DNA from: an uncultured Candidatus Saccharibacteria bacterium
GTDB taxonomy: Bacteria; Patescibacteriota; Saccharimonadia; Saccharimonadales; Saccharimonadaceae
NCBI GenBank assembly: GCA_946408595.1
Contig: CAMJSX010000003.1
Location: 1-64,000, forward strand
Length of the DNA stretch: 64,000 bases
Reading direction: 5' to 3'
This document shows positions 1 through 11,181 of this stretch, piece by piece. The notes beneath the pieces were generated by a model. The model worked only from the letters and a program-made list of their open reading frames with translations, made no database searches and was not told the origin of the DNA. How positions within the stretch are numbered: position 1 is the stretch's first letter; the number at the start of each line of letters is the position of its first letter. The translations under genes and the position numbers were made by a program.

Positions 1-828
<828 letters not shown>

Positions 829-829
829 T

Positions 830-4663
<3,834 letters not shown>

Positions 4664-4672
4664 GCAACTTAA

Positions 4673-4726
4673 AACAACTAAATATATCACGCGGGGGCCC
4701 CGCGTGATAATATTAGTTGTTTTTTG
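4673..4726 (+). terminator. rho-independent terminator of rpoBC
   Basis: A very long hairpin follows rpoC. Its GC-rich core is a perfect 12-bp inverted repeat (TATCACGCGGGG / CCCCGCGTGATA), extended by an AACAACTAA / TTAGTTGTT outer stem and ending in a run of six Ts. It separates rpoBC from secY. Confidence 0.9.
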
Positions 4727-4736
4727 TTACATTATG

Positions 4737-4745
4737 TGCTATCAT
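4737..4745 (+). promoter_or_regulatory. extended -10 promoter for secY
   Basis: TGCTATCAT matches the extended -10 form seen throughout the window. It begins just after the rpoC terminator and leaves a short leader of about 18 nt with an AGAGGTG ribosome-binding site before the ATG at 4770. Confidence 0.55.
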
Positions 4746-4769
4746 AGAAGAAGTTATTCAAGAGGTGTT

Positions 4770-6203
4770 ATGCATTTTAAGACAATTTTCAAATCCCTAA
4801 AAAATAAAGACATGCTGAAGCGTGTCGGTATCATCTTCGGTATTTTGGTAGCTTATCGTTTGCTTGCTCAAATCCCAGTACCAATGGGTGATGCGTCGAC
4901 ATTCAAAGAAGCCGTTTCGAACTTAATGGAAAAGTCAGACTTCTCTAATTTCCTAAATCTTATTTCCGGTGGTGGTCTAGCTTCATTTAGCATTATTCTA
5001 GTTGGTATGTCTCCATACATTACCGGCTCAATTGTCATTCAACTTTTGACCAAAGCTATTCCAAGACTTGAAGAACTCTCCAACGACGGTGAAACTGGCC
5101 GCCGCAAAATTAACCAGTGGACCCGCATGCTCACTGTCCCTCTAGCTATCGTCCAATCAATTGCATACATCTTCATTCTTTATCAAACCACAATTTCGGC
5201 AAATATCGCCACCGAGTTTACGCCGACCATGGGTGACTGGATTCTATCTGTGACGGCAATGACCACCGGTTCAGTAATCTTGATGTGGATGGGCGAATTG
5301 ATTACAGAACAGGGCATAGGCAATGGTATTTCTACCTTGATCTTTGCCTCGATTATTTCACAATTGCCGACCACCATGGCATCACTCGGCGCATCATTAT
5401 TCGACACGAGTGAAGGTTCATTATCGCTCTTTGGCTGGTTGAATTTACCAGTGAACCCATTGGTATTTTGGATCGTGCTAGGCTTTGCGATCGCGATGCT
5501 AGTGGTGATTTACTTCCTAGTTAAATTAAACGAAGCTCAACGTATTGTAACTATCAATTACGCTAAGCGTGTGCACGGCAATTCCTCATATGGTGGGATT
5601 AAATCTATTTTGCCAATCAAGCTAATCGCCGCCGGCGTGATTCCAGTGATTTTCGCTACGGCATTCTTGTCGCTCCCGGCACTAGTAGGCCAGGTGATTA
5701 CATCAGTGAATCCGGGCAACGAATTTGGTACTTCTCTCGTTTCGATTTTCTCGGCACCATCTGCTAACAACTTTGCTACGATGTATCCAGACGGCATTAC
5801 CGGCCAATGGTTTGTCTACCCAGCATTATACTTTGTGTTGGTATTTGCCTTTACCTATTTCTATACATCAATCATTTTCAACACGAAAGAAATTGCCGAC
5901 AACCTCCAAAAACAAGGTGCCTTTATCGAAGGCGTACGCCCAGGCATTAAGACGGCGGAGTATCTAAGCAAAGTCGTGAATCGCCTAGATCTATTTGGTG
6001 CATTAGCACTTGGCCTTATTGCCATGCTCCCATTCATCACGGACTATATTTTCATCGTTGTGACTGGCGCGCCAATTGGTTTGTCGATTTCGGGTACTGG
6101 ACTTCTCATTGTAGTGACGGTGGCGTTAGAGAATCTCAGGTCGGTGGATTCCAGAGCTCTAATGATAACTTACGATGATTTCAAAGATGAGTCTAAAGAT
6201 TAA
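4770..6203 (+). CDS. secY: Sec translocon channel subunit SecY
   Basis: SecY is the membrane pore through which unfolded proteins are exported or inserted. The 477-residue product shows the expected ten or so hydrophobic segments, and SecY signatures such as GMSPYITGSIVIQLL, NDGETGRRKINQWTR, GIGNGIS and the cytosolic loop RPGIKTAEYL. The ATG at 4770 was chosen over an upstream in-frame ATG at 4704, which falls inside the rpoC terminator. Here secY stands outside the ribosomal spc block, with its own promoter, and its 3' end overlaps the following sortase gene, linking export with surface anchoring. Confidence 0.96.
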   Translation: MHFKTIFKSLKNKDMLKRVGIIFGILVAYRLLAQIPVPMGDASTFKEAVSNLMEKSDFSNFLNLISGGGLASFSIILVGMSPYITGSIVIQLLTKAIPRLEELSNDGETGRRKINQWTRMLTVPLAIVQSIAYIFILYQTTISANIATEFTPTMGDWILSVTAMTTGSVILMWMGELITEQGIGNGISTLIFASIISQLPTTMASLGASLFDTSEGSLSLFGWLNLPVNPLVFWIVLGFAIAMLVVIYFLVKLNEAQRIVTINYAKRVHGNSSYGGIKSILPIKLIAAGVIPVIFATAFLSLPALVGQVITSVNPGNEFGTSLVSIFSAPSANNFATMYPDGITGQWFVYPALYFVLVFAFTYFYTSIIFNTKEIADNLQKQGAFIEGVRPGIKTAEYLSKVVNRLDLFGALALGLIAMLPFITDYIFIVVTGAPIGLSISGTGLLIVVTVALENLRSVDSRALMITYDDFKDESKD

Positions 6204-6882
6204 TCTAAGCACCAAAACAATTATTAAATGGTCCTTGTGGGCGGTATTTGGCATTTTGCTATTAGTTTTCTTCATCCGCGTAGCCCTGTGGGAGGACGCT
6301 TATTATCGCGAAAAAGAAGGTAGCGAAAGGGCAGAAGTAGTTTCTATTACTACAGACCCAGAAGAAGAGTTAATCGAAGTACAACCCACCGAAACTGAAG
6401 TACAAGAATATATTGTCGGCCCCAAAAGACCACGTTATTTGACCATCGAAAAGCTAGGTATCTATAATTCCAGAATTATCCCCATGGGAGTCAATGCTAA
6501 AGGCGAGCTAGCCACCCCTAACAATATTTTTGACGTGGGCTGGTATGAAGCTTCCTATGCGCCAGGAGAGGGCGGGACTATAGTAATCGACGGCCACAAC
6601 GGTGGCCCACATGTTCATGGCGTGTTTAAAGATCTTCCAGACTTGGCCGAAGGCGATATTATCAAGATCGAAAGAGGCGACGGCGTGGTCTATCGTTATT
6701 CTGTAGTAGAAAACAAATCCGTTCTATTAGTCGAAGCTAACAAATATATGTCAACCGCTATGCGCTCTCCGGTGGCCGGCAAGGAATCAGTGACCTTGAT
6801 TTCTTGTACAGGCGAATGGTCGCAAACTCAAAGAACTTATTTGTCTCGCCAATTCACTCGCGCGGTGCTGGTGGAAAACTAA
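6187..6882 (+). CDS. sortase (class E/F-like), membrane anchored
   Basis: Sortases are membrane cysteine transpeptidases that cleave a C-terminal sorting motif and attach the protein to the wall or to another subunit. After a single N-terminal membrane segment (about residues 10-30) and an acidic linker, the domain carries the catalytic His in VIDGHNGG, the Cys in LISCTGEW and the Arg in YLSRQFTRA. The gene overlaps the end of secY; ATG 6187 is used, with 6175 an in-frame alternative. The class is inferred from the motif context only. A plausible substrate, with a PPDTG motif, is encoded at 26142-26810. Confidence 0.88.
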   Translation: MSLKINLSTKTIIKWSLWAVFGILLLVFFIRVALWEDAYYREKEGSERAEVVSITTDPEEELIEVQPTETEVQEYIVGPKRPRYLTIEKLGIYNSRIIPMGVNAKGELATPNNIFDVGWYEASYAPGEGGTIVIDGHNGGPHVHGVFKDLPDLAEGDIIKIERGDGVVYRYSVVENKSVLLVEANKYMSTAMRSPVAGKESVTLISCTGEWSQTQRTYLSRQFTRAVLVEN

Positions 6883-6904
6883 TAATAATTAGCAATTTTC
6901 TCTC

Positions 6905-6933
6905 TTTACAAACTACTTTTATTGTGCTATACT
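6905..6933 (+). promoter_or_regulatory. sigma70-type promoter for infA
   Basis: TTTACA and TATACT are spaced by 17 bp, and the -10 is preceded by TGC. The ATG of infA lies 13 nt downstream of the -10, so the predicted leader is only about 7 nt with no Shine-Dalgarno sequence. Confidence 0.75.
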
Positions 6934-6946
6934 AAACAAGTAATTT

Positions 6947-7171
6947 ATGGCTAGTCAAAAGGAAGTGATTAAGCTCACTGGTACTGTTGTTGAAGCATTA
7001 CCAAATACCCAGTTTCGGGTTGAACTCGAGAATGGTCATGTTATTGTTGCCCACATGAGTGGGAAGATGCGGAAAAACTACATCCGCCTCGTCCCGGGCG
7101 ACAGAGTCGAAGTTGAGTTAACCCCTTACGATCTTACAAAGGGTAGAATCAGCTTCAGGCTCAAGGATTAA
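6947..7171 (+). CDS. infA: translation initiation factor IF-1
   Basis: IF-1 binds the ribosomal A site during initiation. The 74-residue product is a complete single S1/OB-fold domain with the family pattern [30 protein letters not shown] and [13 protein letters not shown], and it ends in RISFRLKD. Length is normal for the family. It opens the infA-rpmJ-rpsM block, the usual bacterial order, from a promoter giving a very short leader. Confidence 0.97.
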   Translation: MASQKEVIKLTGTVVEALPNTQFRVELENGHVIVAHMSGKMRKNYIRLVPGDRVEVELTPYDLTKGRISFRLKD

Positions 7172-7288
7172 TATTAACGCTTTTAAGTATGTTTTTTACC
7201 GCTTAAAAATAACAGAGGTAAAATTCAGAAAATCTTGCGAGTATGATTTTAAAACTTAAAAGTATAAAAAGAAAGGATTTTTAACACC

Positions 7289-7405
7289 ATGAAAGTACGT
7301 GCAAGTGTTAAAAAAATTTCGCCTGATGACATCATCGTACGCCGCAAAGGTGTGCTTCGTGTTATCAACAAGAAAAAACCTAAGAATAAGCAAAGGCAGG
7401 GTTAA
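7289..7405 (+). CDS. rpmJ: ribosomal protein L36 (bL36), zinc-free form
   Basis: The 38-residue product [19 protein letters not shown] continues with a [11 protein letters not shown] segment and ends in KNKQRQG, matching L36 throughout. The usual zinc ligands, three Cys and one His in the C+ form, are replaced by Ser, Pro/Asp, Asn and Asn, so this is a C-minus protein. It sits two bases before rpsM with an AAAGGA site 12 nt upstream of the ATG. The 117-nt gap between infA and rpmJ holds no gene and may contain a second promoter. Confidence 0.96.
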   Translation: MKVRASVKKISPDDIIVRRKGVLRVINKKKPKNKQRQG

Positions 7406-7407
7406 GA

Positions 7408-7794
7408 ATGGCTAGAATAGCTAGCGTTGTGATCCCTTCCGAAAAGCAAGTGTGGATTGCCCTCACTTACGTTTACGGAATCGGTCGCACAACCAGTAAA
7501 AAAATCCTTGCGGAGGCTAAAATCGAGCCTACCACTCGGGTGAAAGATCTCACCGAGGCTGAAGAACAGAAAATTAACGACATTATTTCCGCGAAATATC
7601 ATGTTGAAGGTGATCTGAGACGCCTCGTGAGCAACAATATTAAACGTTTAAAGGATATCAATTCATACAAGGGTATCCGCCACAAGGCTAAATTACCAGT
7701 CAACGGCCAACGTACTCGTACGAATGCACGTACTCGTAAGGGTAAGGCGATCGCGGTCGGTGGTACACAACCAAAAGCTGCAAGTAAGACTTAA
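7408..7794 (+). CDS. rpsM: ribosomal protein S13 (uS13)
   Basis: S13 lies in the head of the small subunit and contacts the P-site tRNA and L5. The 128 residues include the start [10 protein letters not shown], the helix-turn [14 protein letters not shown], and the basic tail [14 protein letters not shown] that reaches the decoding centre. Length is normal. It belongs to the rpmJ-rpsM-rpsK-rpsD-rpoA-rplQ operon, with 14 nt to rpsK. Confidence 0.97.
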   Translation: MARIASVVIPSEKQVWIALTYVYGIGRTTSKKILAEAKIEPTTRVKDLTEAEEQKINDIISAKYHVEGDLRRLVSNNIKRLKDINSYKGIRHKAKLPVNGQRTRTNARTRKGKAIAVGGTQPKAASKT

Positions 7795-7808
7795 AAAGGA
7801 GCAATAAA

Positions 7809-8249
7809 ATGGCAGAAGAAGAAATTAAAAATGCTACTGCTGTGGAAGCAACTGAAGCACAAGCTCCAAAAGCTAAAGCAGCTAAAAAAGGTAAAAGAAT
7901 CGTCAACAGCGGTGCTGTTCACATTCAATCGACCTTTAACAATACAATCATTAGTGTCACCGACAAAACCGGCGCAGTGCTCACCTCTTCATCCGCTGGA
8001 GCCAATGGCTTCCGTGGTTCCAAGAAAGGTACCGCATTTGCCGCTGGTGTCGCCGCTGAAAAAGCATTGGACATCGCAAAGAAAAATCACGCCCTCAATT
8101 CTGTAGACGTCTATGTCTCAGGTATTGGTCTTGGTCGTGATGCTGCAATTCGCGCAATCTCCACTGTTGGCATTAAGATTGATTCTATTACTGATGTAAC
8201 CCCAATTGCGCACGGTGGTGTGCGTCCTAAGGGAGAAAGGAAACCATAA
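7809..8249 (+). CDS. rpsK: ribosomal protein S11 (uS11)
   Basis: S11 forms part of the platform of the small subunit near the 3' end of 16S rRNA. The core shows VHIQSTFNNTIISVTD, AFRGSKKGT-like GFRGSKKGTAFAAG and the conserved C-terminal TPIAHGGVRPKGERKP. The product has 146 residues, longer than usual because of an Ala/Lys-rich N-terminal extension of about 30 residues. An AAGGAG site precedes the ATG, and the stop overlaps the rpsD start by one base. Confidence 0.97.
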   Translation: MAEEEIKNATAVEATEAQAPKAKAAKKGKRIVNSGAVHIQSTFNNTIISVTDKTGAVLTSSSAGANGFRGSKKGTAFAAGVAAEKALDIAKKNHALNSVDVYVSGIGLGRDAAIRAISTVGIKIDSITDVTPIAHGGVRPKGERKP

Positions 8250-8866
8250 TGGCACGCGATAATTCTCCAATTGTAAAACAGAGCCGCCGCGAAGGTTACG
8301 CTCTGGCGCCAAAAGCCCACAAGGTGATGGCCAAAAAATCTGGGATTCCAGGTGAACATGGTGACACACGCGTACGTGGTGGTAGCCTATACCTTACTCA
8401 GTTACGTGAAAAGCAAAAAGTGCGCCGCACTTACGGACTTCTCGAAAAACAATTTGCCAAACTCATGAAAGAAGCTCAAAGAGCTGAAGGCTTGACTGGT
8501 GAAAAGTTGCTCGAGTTCCTTGAAAGGCGCGCTGATAACGCAGTTTACAGAGCTGGTTTTGCGACTACTCGTCGCCAAGCTCGTCAACTCGTATCGCACG
8601 GACATTTTCTATTGAATGGTCGTAAAATCGACATTCCATCAATCCGTTTGAACCCGGGTGATGTTCTAGAAGTAAAATCTGGTTCTCAAAAATCTGAATA
8701 CTTCAAGAATCTCGCCAATGTGATGGGCGCAGCTTCAGCTACACCTCTATCGTGGCTAAAAGCTGATGGCAAGAAAATGAAGATCGAAATCACTGGCCTT
8801 CCGAAGCGCGAAGAAGCGGAAGCTGGTATTAATGAACAATTAATCGTTGAGTATTACTCACGTTAA
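8249..8866 (+). CDS. rpsD: ribosomal protein S4 (uS4)
   Basis: S4 binds 16S rRNA early in small-subunit assembly. The 205 residues hold the rRNA-binding N-terminal domain (REKQKVRRTYGLLEKQF) and the S4 RNA-binding fold (ERRADNAVYRAGFATTRRQA, then LVSHGHFLLNGRKIDIPS). The start overlaps the rpsK stop (TAATGG). No N-terminal zinc cysteines are present, as in many C-minus S4 proteins. In other bacteria S4 autoregulates this operon; no such leader could be identified here. Confidence 0.97.
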   Translation: MARDNSPIVKQSRREGYALAPKAHKVMAKKSGIPGEHGDTRVRGGSLYLTQLREKQKVRRTYGLLEKQFAKLMKEAQRAEGLTGEKLLEFLERRADNAVYRAGFATTRRQARQLVSHGHFLLNGRKIDIPSIRLNPGDVLEVKSGSQKSEYFKNLANVMGAASATPLSWLKADGKKMKIEITGLPKREEAEAGINEQLIVEYYSR

Positions 8867-8876
8867 GGAGGACTAG

Positions 8877-9827
8877 ATGACTACTAAAAATATTCACGAA
8901 GCAAATTTGGCAGAAGTGAGAGAACTAAGCGCAACTGAAGCAGAGTTCGTTATCAAACCACTCTACCCAGGTTATGGGAACACGCTTGGTAATTCTCTTC
9001 GCCGAGTGCTCCTTTCTAGCGTGAAAGGCGCTGCGATTACTGCGTTTTCGATCGAAGGTACCACTCATGAATATACTGCAATCCCAGGAATTCGTGAGGA
9101 TGTAGTGGATATCATGTTGAATCTCAAAAACATTCGTTTCAAGATGCACACAGATAATCCAATTGAACTAACCCTCGAAATTAAAGGTGACAAACAATCT
9201 GAAAAAGATGGTGACAAGCGTGTGGTAGCTGGCGATATCAAACTTCCAGCCGAAGTTGAAATTGCCAATCCAAACCAAGTCATTTGTCACATCGACGATC
9301 CAAAATATGTGCTCAAGATGCACTTTGTAGTTGAATCTGGCCGTGGCTATCTCACCATTGAGAATGCTGCAGACGGTCGCTTGCACTCAGATATGATTGC
9401 AGTTGATGCGGTCTTTACCCCAGTACTTCGCGTACGCTACAAAGTTGAAAACACCCGTGTTGGTCAAGATACCAATTTACAACAACTTACCCTCACGGTT
9501 AATACTGATGGCACAATCACGCCACGTGAAGCTTTCGAAGAAGCTGCGGCGATTTTGGTCAATCAATATACTGCCTTGGCTGGCTCGACTAGAGTAGAAT
9601 CTACTCCAGCCCCAGGCACCAATAGCGATGATGATGATTCAGGACTTCTCCTTCCAATTGAAGATCTCGACTTATCAGCACGCACGGCTAATGCTCTTAT
9701 CAACAATGATATCAAGACGGTTCGTGACCTTGTCACGCTTTCAGAAACTGATTTGAAAGATCTCAAAGGTTTCGGCCAAAAAGCATTAGACGAAGTTAAA
9801 GAAAAGTTAACGGAGTTAAATATTTAA
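8877..9827 (+). CDS. rpoA: RNA polymerase alpha subunit
   Basis: Alpha dimerises to nucleate RNA polymerase assembly. The N-terminal domain is shown by LYPGYGNTLGNSLRRVLLSS and the following conserved strands. After a short Asp-rich linker near residue 255, the C-terminal domain (IEDLDLSARTANALINN, then GFGQKALDEVKEKL) contains the helix-hairpin-helix that contacts UP elements and activators. Length 316 is normal. A strong AAGGAGG site lies just before the ATG. Confidence 0.97.
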   Translation: MTTKNIHEANLAEVRELSATEAEFVIKPLYPGYGNTLGNSLRRVLLSSVKGAAITAFSIEGTTHEYTAIPGIREDVVDIMLNLKNIRFKMHTDNPIELTLEIKGDKQSEKDGDKRVVAGDIKLPAEVEIANPNQVICHIDDPKYVLKMHFVVESGRGYLTIENAADGRLHSDMIAVDAVFTPVLRVRYKVENTRVGQDTNLQQLTLTVNTDGTITPREAFEEAAAILVNQYTALAGSTRVESTPAPGTNSDDDDSGLLLPIEDLDLSARTANALINNDIKTVRDLVTLSETDLKDLKGFGQKALDEVKEKLTELNI

Positions 9828-9828
9828 T

Positions 9829-10281
9829 ATGCACAGGCACGGATATAAAGGCCGAAAATTCGGTCGCGAAACCGATCAGAGGTTGGCGCTCACCCGTGGG
9901 CTAATGTGCTCTCTGATCAAATACCAATCAATCACGACGACTCTTGCACGTGCGAAAGAAATTCGCCGCATGACTGAAAAGCTGGTAACTCTTGCTAAAA
10001 AGGGCGACCTCGCCTCTCGTCGTTTAGTGATTGCTCGTCTAGGTGACCTTGAAGCCGGCACTTTACTTTGTGATGTAATTGCACCACAAATGAAGCGCAA
10101 TTCTGGTTATCTCAAAATTGAGCGCGCAGGCTATCGCCGTGGTGATAATTCCGAGATGGGTACCATTTCCTTCGTTGATGAAGTAAAAATGGCAGAACCT
10201 GTCAAGGAAGAAAAAGCTGCGAAAAAAGAGCCAGTAAAAAAGGCTCCAGCCAAAAAAGCAGCTAAGAAGGAGGATAAATAA
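9829..10281 (+). CDS. rplQ: ribosomal protein L17 (bL17)
   Basis: L17 lies near the exit tunnel of the large subunit. The N-terminal half is diagnostic (MHRHGYKGRKFGRETDQRLA, then RGLMCSLIKYQSITTT, ARAKEIRRMTEKLVTLAKKG). After the conserved domain comes a low-complexity Lys/Ala/Pro tail of about 35 residues, which accounts for the length of 150. The ATG is one base after the rpoA stop, and the stop overlaps the rplM start. Confidence 0.96.
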   Translation: MHRHGYKGRKFGRETDQRLALTRGLMCSLIKYQSITTTLARAKEIRRMTEKLVTLAKKGDLASRRLVIARLGDLEAGTLLCDVIAPQMKRNSGYLKIERAGYRRGDNSEMGTISFVDEVKMAEPVKEEKAAKKEPVKKAPAKKAAKKEDK

Positions 10282-10706
10282 TGAAAACTTATTCTCAAAA
10301 ATCTTCTGAAATCAAACGCGAATGGTGGGTAATTGATGCTTCGACTTTGCCAATAGGCAAACTCGCAGTAGTGATTGCAGATAAATTAATGGGTAAGAGC
10401 AAAGTGACTTACACCCCACACATTGATAATGGTGACTACGTCGTCGTGACTAACGCCAAGAACATCAAAGTGACCGGTGAAAAGATGACTCAGAAAATGT
10501 ATCATCGTCACAGCGGATTCCCAGGCGGTTTAACTTCTCTCAAATTAGAGGAAGTTATCGAAAAAGAGCCAGCGATGGCCATTCGTGAAGCCGTCAAAGG
10601 AATGCTCCCGAAGAATAAATTAGCGGCAGACAGACTTGCTCGTCTTCGTGTTTTCGATGGCGCTGAGCACACTCACGCTGCCCAAAATCCAAAGGAGATT
10701 AAATAA
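10281..10706 (+). CDS. rplM: ribosomal protein L13 (uL13)
   Basis: L13 is an early assembly protein of the large subunit. The product shows the family marks WWVIDASTLPIGKLAVVIAD, HIDNGDYVVVTNAKNIKVTG, MYHRHSGFPGG and VKGMLPKNKLAADRLARLRV. Length 141 is normal. It is coupled to both neighbours by one-base overlaps (rplQ before, rpsI after), the common rplM-rpsI pair. Confidence 0.97.
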   Translation: MKTYSQKSSEIKREWWVIDASTLPIGKLAVVIADKLMGKSKVTYTPHIDNGDYVVVTNAKNIKVTGEKMTQKMYHRHSGFPGGLTSLKLEEVIEKEPAMAIREAVKGMLPKNKLAADRLARLRVFDGAEHTHAAQNPKEIK

Positions 10707-11107
10707 TGGTTGCTACGAAAAAATACATTTACGGGTTGGGCCGCCGCAAATCTGCGACTGCTACCGCTCGTCTTTACAAAGGTAAAGGTGAAATCACCAT
10801 CAACGGTAAACCTGCATTAGAATATCTTTCTAATAACAAGACTTACCTTGCTGAAGTGACTGATCCTTTAGCTCTTGCTGAGAAGCAAAAGGATTACGAC
10901 ATTACCATTGTGGTAAAAGGTGGTGGTCTTGCTGGCCAAGTAGATGCGATTAAGCTCGCTATCTCGAAAGCTCTCGTACTTGAGGCACCAGACCTACGTC
11001 CAGTCCTCAAGAAGGCTGGCTTTACTTCCCGCGATCCACGCGAAAAGGAACGCAAGAAATACGGTCTACGTTCAGCAAGAAAGAAAGAGCAGTTCAGTAA
11101 ACGTTAA
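10706..11107 (+). CDS. rpsI: ribosomal protein S9 (uS9)
   Basis: S9 lies in the head of the small subunit with its tail near the P-site tRNA. The sequence shows YGLGRRKSATATARLYKGKG, GGGLAGQVDAIKLAISKAL and the typical end DPREKERKKYGLRSARKKEQ-FSKR. Length 133 is normal. It is the last gene of the operon and is followed by a strong terminator. Confidence 0.97.
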   Translation: MVATKKYIYGLGRRKSATATARLYKGKGEITINGKPALEYLSNNKTYLAEVTDPLALAEKQKDYDITIVVKGGGLAGQVDAIKLAISKALVLEAPDLRPVLKKAGFTSRDPREKERKKYGLRSARKKEQFSKR

Positions 11108-11122
11108 TCTGCTTCTAATGAT

Positions 11123-11155
11123 AAAAATAAACCCCGAGAGGGGTTTATTTTTTTC
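11123..11155 (+). terminator. bidirectional terminator between rpsI and the surface-protein gene
   Basis: An AAATAAACCCC / GGGGTTTATTT hairpin with a GAGA loop is followed by a T run. Read on the minus strand it also ends in a T-rich stretch, so it can serve the convergent surface-protein gene. Confidence 0.9.
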
Positions 11156-11181
11156 TAGTGGGGAATGCTATGTTTAAGGAG

